A stretch of DNA of 12,083 bases from an uncultured Oscillospiraceae bacterium (lineage in GTDB: Bacteria; Bacillota; Clostridia; Oscillospirales; Acutalibacteraceae). The notes beneath the pieces are model-generated. The model saw only the letters and a program-made list of their open reading frames with translations, had not been told where the DNA came from and did no database searches. Positions 6,092 to 12,057 of the stretch are shown one piece after another (position 1 is the stretch's first letter; each line of letters begins with the position of its first letter). Where the stretch lies: the NCBI GenBank assembly GCA_900549945.1, contig URQJ01000043.1, positions 1 to 12,083 on the forward strand. Direction: 5' to 3'. Position numbers and translations under genes: made by a program.

Positions 6092-6859
6092 TCACTCCTT
6101 TATGCGGTTAGTATGGCCGATCTCACGGCAAAAATCCGAAAATGCGGCGCAGATCCGTGCTTGATCCTCAAAACTGTAAGCAAAATGGCCGGATTCCGGC
6201 AGGTTCTCGACGCAGATCCGTGGATTTTTCAGCAAAAGCCCTGTGCAGGCGCGCGCGACAAGTTCATCATGCGCGGACTGGAAGCAGCGGCAGGGCACTG
6301 CGATCCGGCCGATTTCCGCGCGCACAGTGCGCATCAGGCGCAGAAGCGCCATATAATTCGGAATCCAGCGCAGGTACTTCAGGAGGTTGCCGTCCGGCTC
6401 CATGCTGTATGCCTGCCGCATCCCCCATGCGCCGGGATCTGCGGGCGACGCGCGGTCCAGAGCGACCTTCAGGGCATTGCGCACGGCGCGCGGCTTCACG
6501 CCAGCCCGCAGCGGGACATTCAAGAGAAACAGGCCGGCGATATTTTCCGGGTCGCAGACAGCCGTGTGCACCGCAAAGAGCGTCCCCATCGAATGCGCAG
6601 CGAAAACAACGCGCGCGTATTTCCGGCGCAGCTTCTCCACCCAGCCGCGCACCTGTGCCTGCCAAGCCGCCATAGAGGCCGCGGCAAAATCCTCAACCTT
6701 GCCGCCGTGCCCCTCGAGCAAAATGCTGTAGACCGACCAGTCTGCGGGAATCTGCGGATACAGCGGCGCAAAATGCGCCGGCGTTCCGAGAATGCCGTGC
6801 ACCATCAGCACCGCCGTCCGCGCCCCCGGCACCTCACGGATATACGTTTCGTGGCACAC
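6092..6859 (-). CDS. Alpha/beta hydrolase (serine esterase/lipase-like)
   Basis: The 255-residue product has the alpha/beta hydrolase landmarks: VHGILGTPAHF (20-30) with the oxyanion-hole HG, LLEGHGG, the nucleophile elbow AHSMG with Ser90 (Ala replaces the first Gly of GxSxG), Asp198 in SAHDELV and His225 in SGHFAY, giving a complete Ser-Asp-His triad. Short-chain carboxylesterases and monoacylglycerol-lipase-like enzymes of this size are the best general match, but the substrate is unknown. No signal peptide is present, so it is cytoplasmic. The start is a GTG at 6859, supported by AAGGAGG (6867-6873) 7 nt upstream. It is the first gene of a pair with the DUF2383-like protein. I find no clear promoter between it and the tRNA-Leu terminator, so it may depend on terminator read-through or on a non-canonical promoter. 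Confidence 0.88.
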   Translation of the reverse strand: MCHETYIREVPGARTAVLMVHGILGTPAHFAPLYPQIPADWSVYSILLEGHGGKVEDFAAASMAAWQAQVRGWVEKLRRKYARVVFAAHSMGTLFAVHTAVCDPENIAGLFLLNVPLRAGVKPRAVRNALKVALDRASPADPGAWGMRQAYSMEPDGNLLKYLRWIPNYMALLRLMRTVRAEIGRIAVPCRCFQSAHDELVARACTGLLLKNPRICVENLPESGHFAYSFEDQARICAAFSDFCREIGHTNRIKE

Positions 6860-6906
6860 AAACGCGCCTCCTTCCCTGTGCTATTTTGCGATCGTTTAAC
6901 AAAAAC

Positions 6907-6950
6907 AAAAAAAACCGCGGCAAATCCGAAAAATCAGATCTGCCGCGGCT
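6907..6950 (-). terminator. tRNA-Leu terminator
   Basis: On the minus strand CCGCGGCA (complement of 6941-6948) pairs with TGCCGCGG (complement of 6915-6922), with further inner pairs including G-T, followed by eight T residues (6907-6914). It is a very strong intrinsic terminator placed 8 bp after the tRNA CCA end. Confidence 0.92.
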
Positions 6951-6958
6951 TCTTTGTG

Positions 6959-7042
6959 TGGTGCGCGAGACGGGACTTGAACCCGTACGTCATAAACACA
7001 CGCCCCTCAAACGTGCCTGTCTGCCAATTCCAGCACTCGCGC
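6959..7042 (-). tRNA. tRNA-Leu (GAG anticodon)
   Basis: The minus strand gives a long class II tRNA of 84 nt with CCA. The acceptor stem GCGCGAG/CTCGCGC is perfect, the discriminator is A and CCA is encoded (6959-6961). The anticodon stem CACGT/GCGTG holds the loop TTGAGGG with anticodon GAG, which reads CUC and CUU. A short variable arm precedes the T arm with GGTTCAAGT. It has its own consensus promoter and terminator. Confidence 0.96.
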
Positions 7043-7054
7043 TCAGCAAGTGTT

Positions 7055-7083
7055 ATTATAGCAGTCGGGGCGGCACTTGTCAA
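7055..7083 (-). promoter_or_regulatory. tRNA-Leu promoter (exact consensus)
   Basis: On the minus strand TTGACA (7078-7083) and TATAAT (7055-7060) are 17 bp apart, with TGC directly before the -10. Both hexamers and the spacing are consensus. It starts only 18 bp after the stop of the carboxylesterase gene, with no terminator between, so esterase transcripts may also run through the tRNA. Confidence 0.93.
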
Positions 7084-7101
7084 GGGGTTTTTGCAGAAAA
7101 A

Positions 7102-8430
7102 TCAGCCTTTCACGGAAACGGCGTTTTCCTCGCCGATCGTTTCCGCGAGGCGCATCTGCACCGGCGCCTCCGCCGTATACGGCCTCCAATGCGGCAGGCC
7201 ATCGCCGTTCGGATTGCCGCAGCGCGCAAAATTCGCCCAATATCCGGAGACCGCCGCCTCCAGCGCGTAGTCGCACGGCTCCCACGGCCGCCACGCACGG
7301 TCGAGCGTGTGGAATTCGTACCACAGCTCCGATGAATGGAACGCGCCCGCGTCGTCGCCGGGCAGCTTGCGGTCGAAGAAGTAGATATAGGCCGGCCGCC
7401 TCCCCAGCGCGAGCTGGTTCTGCGCCCAGTACACCGCGCTGTATTCGAGGCGGCGCGTATCGGCGCCGATGTCGTCGCCGGTGGAGCCGATCATATAATC
7501 GATGTCGTGCGCCGCCCCTGCTTTCGCGGCGTCATCGACCGGCGCGGTCAGCAGCACGCCGTCGACAATCGGCGTCCAGCACAGACCGTCGCCGGAGGTG
7601 ATCGTGTACTGCACCTCGGCGATTTTCTCGCCGGGAATCGCGCGCATCTCCTCGATGGTCGACGCGCCGAGCGCCTCCATCAGCCTTTTCGAGGCTTCCA
7701 GATGGCTTTCGAGCGAAAAATCTCGGCTCAGGCCGTTCAGCCCGCCGCCGCTTTGCAGAATCGCCCGGCGGAGCTTCCCCTTTGTCAGCGGCGAGGAGAT
7801 CAAAATTTGCACGCTCATACAGCCGGCAGACTGCCCTGCCGCTGTAATGTTTTCGGGATCGCCGCCAAAGGCCGCGATATTCGCCCTGCACCACTCGAGC
7901 GCCGCGATCTGGTCGTAGATGCCGTAGTTGCCGCAGATCCCCTCCGGGTTTTCCGCCGCAAGGCTGGAATGTGTGAAAAAGCCGAGCGCGCCGACGCGGT
8001 AGTTGATTGTGACGAGGATCACGCCGTTTCGCGCAAACTGCTCGCCGTCAAACTCCTTTTCCGCACCGCAGCCGTGCAGAAACGCGCCGCCGTGCACCCA
8101 GAAGAGCACGGGCAACTTATCCCCCGGCTGCGCGCCCGCAGGCGTCCAGATATTGAGGTATAGGCAGTCCTCGCTGCGCTCAATCCGCTCGTCGGTATAG
8201 AATTCCTTCGCGTAAAAGCCCTCGCGCGTCAAATCGGCCTGATGGGCCTTCGCCGAAAATTCCTTGGCCGGGCGCACGCCGTCCCACGGGGCTTTCGGCT
8301 GCGGGCGCTTCCAGCGCAGCGCGCCAACCGGCGGCTCCGCGTAAGGCACCCCTTTAAAAATTATGCTTTTTTCATCGGCGGAGCGGCAGCCCTCGAGCCG
8401 TCCCTCACGCACGCTTACAATCGTTTCCAT
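7102..8430 (-). CDS. Type-B carboxylesterase
   Basis: The 442-residue product belongs to the type-B carboxylesterase/acetylcholinesterase-like branch of alpha/beta hydrolases. Visible motifs are FKGVPYAEPPVGALRW (25-40), EDCLYLNIW (87-95), FWVHGGAF with the oxyanion hole (110-117), FGGDPENITAAGQSAG (188-203) with the GxSxG nucleophile Ser201, GSTGDD (315-320) at the position of the acidic residue (Asp rather than the usual Glu), and His365 in AFHSSEL. The protein is shorter than the usual 480-550 residues but looks complete. It has no signal peptide. The ATG at 8430 is supported by AGGGAGGA (8436-8443); the frame's upstream ATG at 8460 overlaps the end of the glucosidase gene. Lying 22 nt downstream of the GH3 gene, it probably removes acyl groups from the same imported substrates, though that is inference. 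Confidence 0.92.
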   Translation of the reverse strand: METIVSVREGRLEGCRSADEKSIIFKGVPYAEPPVGALRWKRPQPKAPWDGVRPAKEFSAKAHQADLTREGFYAKEFYTDERIERSEDCLYLNIWTPAGAQPGDKLPVLFWVHGGAFLHGCGAEKEFDGEQFARNGVILVTINYRVGALGFFTHSSLAAENPEGICGNYGIYDQIAALEWCRANIAAFGGDPENITAAGQSAGCMSVQILISSPLTKGKLRRAILQSGGGLNGLSRDFSLESHLEASKRLMEALGASTIEEMRAIPGEKIAEVQYTITSGDGLCWTPIVDGVLLTAPVDDAAKAGAAHDIDYMIGSTGDDIGADTRRLEYSAVYWAQNQLALGRRPAYIYFFDRKLPGDDAGAFHSSELWYEFHTLDRAWRPWEPCDYALEAAVSGYWANFARCGNPNGDGLPHWRPYTAEAPVQMRLAETIGEENAVSVKG

Positions 8431-8452
8431 CGCTTTCCTCCCTTTCCGCCTG

Positions 8453-10720
8453 TCAGGCATTCAACTGGCTGAGCAGCATTTCGCCGAGCCCCGCGGGCAC
8501 ATTCTCGCCGCCGAAGGCCAGCAGGCTGCGCAGCGGCATCTCGCGCATCATGATCTCCATCATCTGCGCCGTACCCTCGCCGAGGTTCGGGCCCTCGGAG
8601 GCGTCGGACGGCACAAGCCCGCTGCTCGCGATCATCTTCCCGATAAATTCGCGGCCGACAGGGCTTTCCATGATCTCCTCCACTGTGGAATTCATCGTGT
8701 AAACCCGCTTGATTTCCGTCGTGGATGTGACGCGGACCGTCGCAGTGCAGGCAACATCACGGCTCGATTTTGCCGCCATGATGACATAATCGCCGCTTTC
8801 CGCGTACCAGTCCGCGATGTCGGTGCGGTAATAGGCGAACGCGCGCTTCGAGAGCGTGAAGGAAACGGTCTTTTCCTCGCCCGGCGCAAGCTCCACCTTT
8901 TCGAAGCCGCGCAGCTCCTTTTCCGGGCGGATCGTGCGGCTCTGCGGCATGCCGACATAAAGCTGCACGACCTCCTTGCCGCGGACGGCGCCGGTATTTT
9001 TGACCTTGACCGTTACAGTCAGCGTGTCGGTATCCAGCATCTCCGCCTTATCGAGCCTGAGATCGCTGTATTCAAACGTCGTGTAGCTCAGGCCGTAACC
9101 GAACGGAAACAGCACGTCGATGCTTTTCTTGTCGTAGTAGCGGTAGCCGACAAAAATGCCCTCGCGGTATTCGGTGCGGTTCTGCTCGTCGCCGAAGTAG
9201 TAGAGGTAGGACGGGTTGTCCTCCAGCCGCTTCGGAAAACTCTCCGCCAGCTTGCCCGAGGGGTTCGCGTCGCCGAAAAGCAGGTCGAGCGTCGCGGGGC
9301 CGACTGCCTCGCCGCCAAGATACGCGTACAGCACGCCGCGCACATCGCTGAGCCACGGCATCGTAATGCAGCCGCCGCACATGACGACGACCACGGTATT
9401 TTTCTGCACCTTCGAGACCGCCGCGACCAGCGCCTCGTGGTTTTCCGGCATCGAAAGCGTGCGGCGGTCGAAGCCCTCGGATTCCATCGCGTCAGTGATA
9501 CCGACAAAGACGACCGCGACGTCGGCGGCCTCTGCCGTTTTTGCGGCTTCCTCGAGCAGCGCCGCGTCCGGCTCCGGCGTTTTGGTCGCATAGCCCGGTG
9601 CAAACGAGACGTGCAGGCCCATCGTTTCGGCGGCCTCGAGCGCACTCGTGACCTTGTAAGCGTTTACATTGGAGCTGCCGCCGCCCTGAAAGCGCGGCGT
9701 GCGCGCAAACTCGCCGACAAAGGCGACCTTCGCATCCTTTTTCAGCGGCAAAATGCCGTCGTTTTTGAGCAGCACCATCGATTCCGCAGCGATCTTGCGC
9801 GCCTTTTCGTGGTCGGCCTCAAAGTCGATGACGGTTTCCGGCTTTTTATGGTCGAGGTATTTGAGCACGACTGTCAAAATGCGCTCCGCCGCCGTATCGA
9901 GCACTTTTTCATCCATCGTGCCGTTTTGCACGGCCTCGACGAGCTGCCTGTCGTTCGCGGCGTTCTTGCCGGGCATCTCAAGATCCATACCGGCCTCGAG
10001 GCACTTGACGCGCTCCGCCGTCGTCGCGCCCCAGTCGCTGACGACATAGCCGTCGAAGCCCCATTCATCGCGTAGGATCTCGGTGAGCAGGCGCTTATTT
10101 TCCGCCGCATACGTGCCGTTGACGCGGTTATACGAGCACATGACCGTCCACGGCTTCGCGCGGCGCACGGCGGTCTCAAAGCCAGCGAGGTAGATTTCGC
10201 GCAGCGTGCGCTCATCCACAACGCTGTCGCTGGACATGCGGTGGTACTCCTGATTGTTCACGGCAAAGTGCTTCAGGCTGACGCCGACATTCTGGCTCTG
10301 CACGCCGTCGATGTAACTCGCGGCGAGCTCGCCCGTCAGGTAAGGGTCCTCCGAAAGATACTCGAAGTTTCTGCCGCAGAGCGGGGAGCGCTTGATATTT
10401 GCGGCCGGTCCGAGCAGAACGGAAAGCTGCTCGGCCTGACAGGCGTGGCCGAGCGTGACGCCGGATTCGCGGAACAGCGCGCGGTCAAACGAGCACGCCA
10501 TGCACGAGCCGGTCGGATAACTCGTCGCCGGCACGCTGGCGTTCAGACCGAGATGATCCGCCGCGTCGGCCTGCTTGCGAATTCCGCACGGGCCGTCCGA
10601 AACCATGACCGGCTCGATGCCGAGGCGCTCCGGCGTTTGCAGGTGCCAAAAATTCTTGCCCGAGCAGAGCGCGGCTTTCTCTTCGAGCGTCATCTGCGAT
10701 ACGATTGCTTTTACATCCAT
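8453..10720 (-). CDS. GH3 beta-glucosidase
   Basis: GH3 enzymes release terminal beta-linked glucose, xylose or similar sugars. The 755-residue product shows, in order, the GH3 N-terminal barrel (about 1-290) with MVSDGPCGIRKQ, KHFAVNNQE (150-158) and the nucleophile Asp229 in GYVVSDWGA; the C-terminal alpha/beta sandwich (about 310-545) with ESMVLLKNDGILPL and ESEGFDRRTL, whose Glu413/415 are candidates for the acid/base; an Fn3-like domain (about 567-665) with GKEVVQLYVG and ELRGFEKVELAPGE; and a helical tail (675-755). No signal peptide or PA14 insert is present, so it is cytoplasmic. The ATG at 10720 has AGGAG 8 nt upstream and is preferred over a GTG at 10729. It leads an operon with the type-B carboxylesterase. 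Aglycone and sugar specificity cannot be read from the sequence. Confidence 0.95.
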   Translation of the reverse strand: MDVKAIVSQMTLEEKAALCSGKNFWHLQTPERLGIEPVMVSDGPCGIRKQADAADHLGLNASVPATSYPTGSCMACSFDRALFRESGVTLGHACQAEQLSVLLGPAANIKRSPLCGRNFEYLSEDPYLTGELAASYIDGVQSQNVGVSLKHFAVNNQEYHRMSSDSVVDERTLREIYLAGFETAVRRAKPWTVMCSYNRVNGTYAAENKRLLTEILRDEWGFDGYVVSDWGATTAERVKCLEAGMDLEMPGKNAANDRQLVEAVQNGTMDEKVLDTAAERILTVVLKYLDHKKPETVIDFEADHEKARKIAAESMVLLKNDGILPLKKDAKVAFVGEFARTPRFQGGGSSNVNAYKVTSALEAAETMGLHVSFAPGYATKTPEPDAALLEEAAKTAEAADVAVVFVGITDAMESEGFDRRTLSMPENHEALVAAVSKVQKNTVVVVMCGGCITMPWLSDVRGVLYAYLGGEAVGPATLDLLFGDANPSGKLAESFPKRLEDNPSYLYYFGDEQNRTEYREGIFVGYRYYDKKSIDVLFPFGYGLSYTTFEYSDLRLDKAEMLDTDTLTVTVKVKNTGAVRGKEVVQLYVGMPQSRTIRPEKELRGFEKVELAPGEEKTVSFTLSKRAFAYYRTDIADWYAESGDYVIMAAKSSRDVACTATVRVTSTTEIKRVYTMNSTVEEIMESPVGREFIGKMIASSGLVPSDASEGPNLGEGTAQMMEIMMREMPLRSLLAFGGENVPAGLGEMLLSQLNA

Positions 10721-10751
10721 ACAGTCCACTCCTATCTGATTCTTTTATTTT

Positions 10752-10770
10752 CCGCGGAATTCCGCCGCGG
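10752..10770 (-). repeat. Inverted repeat in the GH3 operon leader
   Basis: CCGCGG occurs at 10752-10757 and 10765-10770 and flanks the perfect 12-bp palindrome GCGGAATTCCGC (10754-10765). The element lies just downstream of the expected transcription start (near 10782) and upstream of the ribosome site, where a repressor operator or an mRNA hairpin would fit. No T tract follows, so it is not a terminator. Confidence 0.5.
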
Positions 10771-10788
10771 CTGCATGTATTCAGATTC

Positions 10789-10817
10789 AGTATAGCATAT
10801 CCTGCCGTAAATTTCCA
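10789..10817 (-). promoter_or_regulatory. Promoter of the GH3-carboxylesterase operon
   Basis: On the minus strand TATACT (10789-10794) is preceded by TGC (extended -10), with TGGAAA (10812-10817) as a four-of-six -35 at 17 bp. The leader would be about 62 nt. A weaker -35 than that of the other promoters here suits a regulated catabolic operon. Confidence 0.65.
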
Positions 10818-11211
10818 TCTGCATTTGATGATTTTTATCGATTGTTTATAATCAGCGGCTTTGAGAAAACCAAAAGCATCGGCGCACCTGAAAAGCATCA
10901 CCTGCACCGCTTGTTTTACGGCTTGTACAGGGCATATAAAACGGGCAGCCCGCCGGATACGGACGCAGAAACAGAAAGAAACACGGCCGCAGTTTGCCGG
11001 CCACAGCTCCGGCCGAGGAACATAAACAGATATTGCTGTGATTTGAGACCAGACGATGCGCATTGTATACCATATTATAGATAACGATCTCTCAGAAATA
11101 AAGCCATGCAAAAAGCAAAAGAAACGACAAGCTATCCGAAGATAAATCATCGTTTCTTATTGTCTGACTGTTACGAAATAGATATCCGCCATAAGCGCGG
11201 GCGCAGAACTT
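10818..11211. other. About 400 bp without a convincing gene
   Basis: This stretch is less GC-rich than its neighbours. Open frames of 73-80 codons exist on both strands but show no ribosome site, no recognisable motifs and Cys/Arg-rich improbable composition. It holds a GCCGG/CCGGC hairpin (10996-11000 with 11009-11013) without a T tract, a TATAAT on the minus strand (about 11081-11086) without a good -35, and the long inverted repeat at 11119-11158. It may contain a decayed gene or an unrecognised small RNA. Confidence 0.5.
11119..11158. repeat. 9-bp inverted repeat
   Basis: AAGAAACGA (11119-11127) and TCGTTTCTT (11150-11158) are perfect inverted copies separated by 22 bases. On the plus strand it resembles a weak terminator, but no gene ends into it; its role is unknown. 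Confidence 0.4.
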
Positions 11212-11255
11212 AAAAACAGAAAGACCTGCGGCCGCAAATTGCTGACCGCAGGTCT
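11212..11255 (-). terminator. Terminator of the tRNA-Ser pair
   Basis: On the minus strand AGACCTGCGG (complement of 11246-11255) pairs perfectly with CCGCAGGTCT (complement of 11222-11231) around a 14-nt loop, followed by TTCTGTTTTT. The first base of the stem is the terminal A of the tRNA-Ser(GCU) CCA, so the tRNA end and terminator share a base. Confidence 0.85.
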
Positions 11256-11344
11256 GGCGGAGAAGATGGGATTTGAACCCATGCACCGGTTACCCGATCT
11301 ACTCCCTTAGCAGGGGAGCCCCTTCACCACTTGGGTACTTCTCC
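11255..11344 (-). tRNA. tRNA-Ser (GCU anticodon)
   Basis: The minus strand gives a 90-nt class II tRNA. The acceptor stem GGAGAAG/CTTCTCC is perfect, the discriminator is G (typical of tRNA-Ser) and CCA is encoded at 11255-11257. The anticodon stem CTCCC/GGGAG holds the loop CTGCTAA with anticodon GCU for AGC/AGU codons. A long variable arm is present, and the T arm reads GGTTCAAAT. It is the second tRNA of the pair. Confidence 0.97.
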
Positions 11345-11371
11345 AAAACAGTGAAAACTTAAAAATAAAAT

Positions 11372-11460
11372 TGGCGGAGAGGAAGAGATTCGAACTCTTG
11401 GTCCCTTGCGGGATCACTAGTTTTCAAGACTAGCTCCTTAAACCACTCGGACACCTCTCC
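11372..11460 (-). tRNA. tRNA-Ser (UGA anticodon)
   Basis: The minus strand gives an 89-nt class II tRNA. The acceptor stem GGAGAGG/CCTCTCC is perfect, the discriminator is G, and CCA is encoded at 11372-11374. The anticodon stem CTAGT/ACTAG holds the loop CTTGAAA with anticodon UGA for UCA and probably other UCN codons. The variable arm contains TCCCGCAAGGGA. It is transcribed first; tRNA-Ser(GCU) follows after 27 nt with no terminator between. Confidence 0.97.
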
Positions 11461-11477
11461 ATTTCAACGCGAATTGT

Positions 11478-11507
11478 ATTATAGCACAAAACACGCAAAG
11501 CTGTCAA
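11478..11507 (-). promoter_or_regulatory. Proximal promoter of the tRNA-Ser pair
   Basis: On the minus strand TTGACA (11502-11507) and TATAAT (11478-11483) are 18 bp apart, with TGC before the -10. The start site would be about 10 nt before the mature 5' end of tRNA-Ser(UGA). Confidence 0.9.
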
Positions 11508-11564
11508 GATGTACCGCAAATTTTCCGACCAAAAATATTATCCATAGGCCGGATAACAAAAGTT

Positions 11565-11593
11565 ATTATACCGGAAATCGGCAGAGATGTCAA
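11565..11593 (-). promoter_or_regulatory. Distal promoter upstream of the tRNA-Ser pair
   Basis: On the minus strand TTGACA (11588-11593) and TATAAT (11565-11570) are exactly 17 bp apart. It points into the proximal promoter 87 bp downstream (comparing -10 elements). The first transcribed bases could form an ATAAC/GTTAT hairpin (11553-11566). Either a second tRNA promoter or the promoter of a very short RNA, it is as close to consensus as any in the window. Confidence 0.8.
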
Positions 11594-11975
11594 GCCCTGC
11601 CGCTAAATCCAGCCATATTTTTTCGCGCCCCGCACGGCGCTGCGTTCGGGTATCCGGCGCTTCAGGCGCTGAGCGCGAGGGGACCGCAAGGCGGTGCTGG
11701 TCATGCTTTCGCGCAATACAGGGGCAGTACCTTTGAGGAAGAGCAGGGCTATGCCGGGCGCGGGGATCCGGCTTACCGCGGAAAAGCGCTGAAAACGCGG
11801 CGTGCATCGATGCCCGGGCGCTGAACCGCTCACCCGCCGCTGTGTATCCGCCCGCACCGCCAAACGGTGACATGCCGCGGCGGCCGTCACGCCCGGACAA
11901 GACTGTACCGAGCAGGGCGACCGCAAGGTTTTTCACCGCCCAAACGCCAAAAGGGCACGCCCCGGCTGTATTCCG
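11594..11975. other. GC-rich stretch without a credible gene
   Basis: The stretch is rich in G and C and in short palindromes such as GCATCGATGC (about 11804-11813), GCCCGGGC and ACCGC/GCGGT. All open frames are Arg/Pro/Ser-rich and lack ribosome sites. The longest (11538-11936, minus, GTG start) runs through the distal tRNA promoter and has no recognisable motif. I see no tRNA or rRNA in it. It could be an intergenic repeat or a structured RNA; neither can be shown from this window alone. Confidence 0.45.
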
Positions 11976-12056
11976 TTATTCCTTCGGCGCCGCCTGCCGC
12001 CGAAGCGCGAGGTCGATCAGATCGTAGTGCGCGTTGACCGCCGCCGTGCAGGCCGC
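11976..12056 (-). CDS. C-terminal end of an unidentified protein (partial)
   Basis: On the minus strand 26 codons are open from the adapter junction to a TAA at 11976-11978, ending with VNAHYDLIDLALRR and QAAPKE. The mix of hydrophobic and charged residues and a helix-like pattern make a real coding end plausible, unlike the Arg/Pro-rich frames next to it. The rest of the gene is cut off by the end of the sequence. Too little is left to name a family. No clear terminator follows; GGGC-GT-GCCC plus TTTT (near 11954-11963) is a weak candidate. Confidence 0.4.
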   Translation of the reverse strand, partial: AACTAAVNAHYDLIDLALRRQAAPKE

Positions 12057-12057
12057 T

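Noticed and set aside
6113..7270. 385-codon open frame on the plus strand
   Set aside because: It runs antisense to the alpha/beta hydrolase, across the tRNA-Leu terminator and the tRNA itself, so it cannot be a normal gene.
8363..10075. 570-codon open frame on the plus strand
   Set aside because: It is antisense to the GH3 gene and rich in Arg, Ala and His with no domain. The minus-strand frame has full GH3 motifs.
10485..11150. 221-codon minus-strand frame with Cys- and Phe-rich start
   Set aside because: Its second half overlaps the GH3 gene in another frame, it crosses the GH3 promoter and ribosome site, and it has no recognisable motif.
6959..11460. Genomic island bounded by tRNA-Leu and tRNA-Ser
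   Set aside because: tRNA genes are common integration sites, but there is no integrase, no duplicated tRNA 3' end and no odd codon use in the GH3/esterase genes between them.
11690..11800. Possible RNase P or SRP RNA, from a GAGGAAGAGCAGGGC stretch
   Set aside because: It only loosely recalls conserved motifs of those RNAs. The rest of their conserved cores is absent on both strands.
11538..11936. 132-codon minus-strand frame starting GTG
   Set aside because: The hydrophobic start looks tempting, but there is no ribosome site, the rest is Arg/Pro/Ser-rich, and it runs through the distal tRNA promoter. It is in frame with the partial CDS after its stop, which may be chance or an old read-through.
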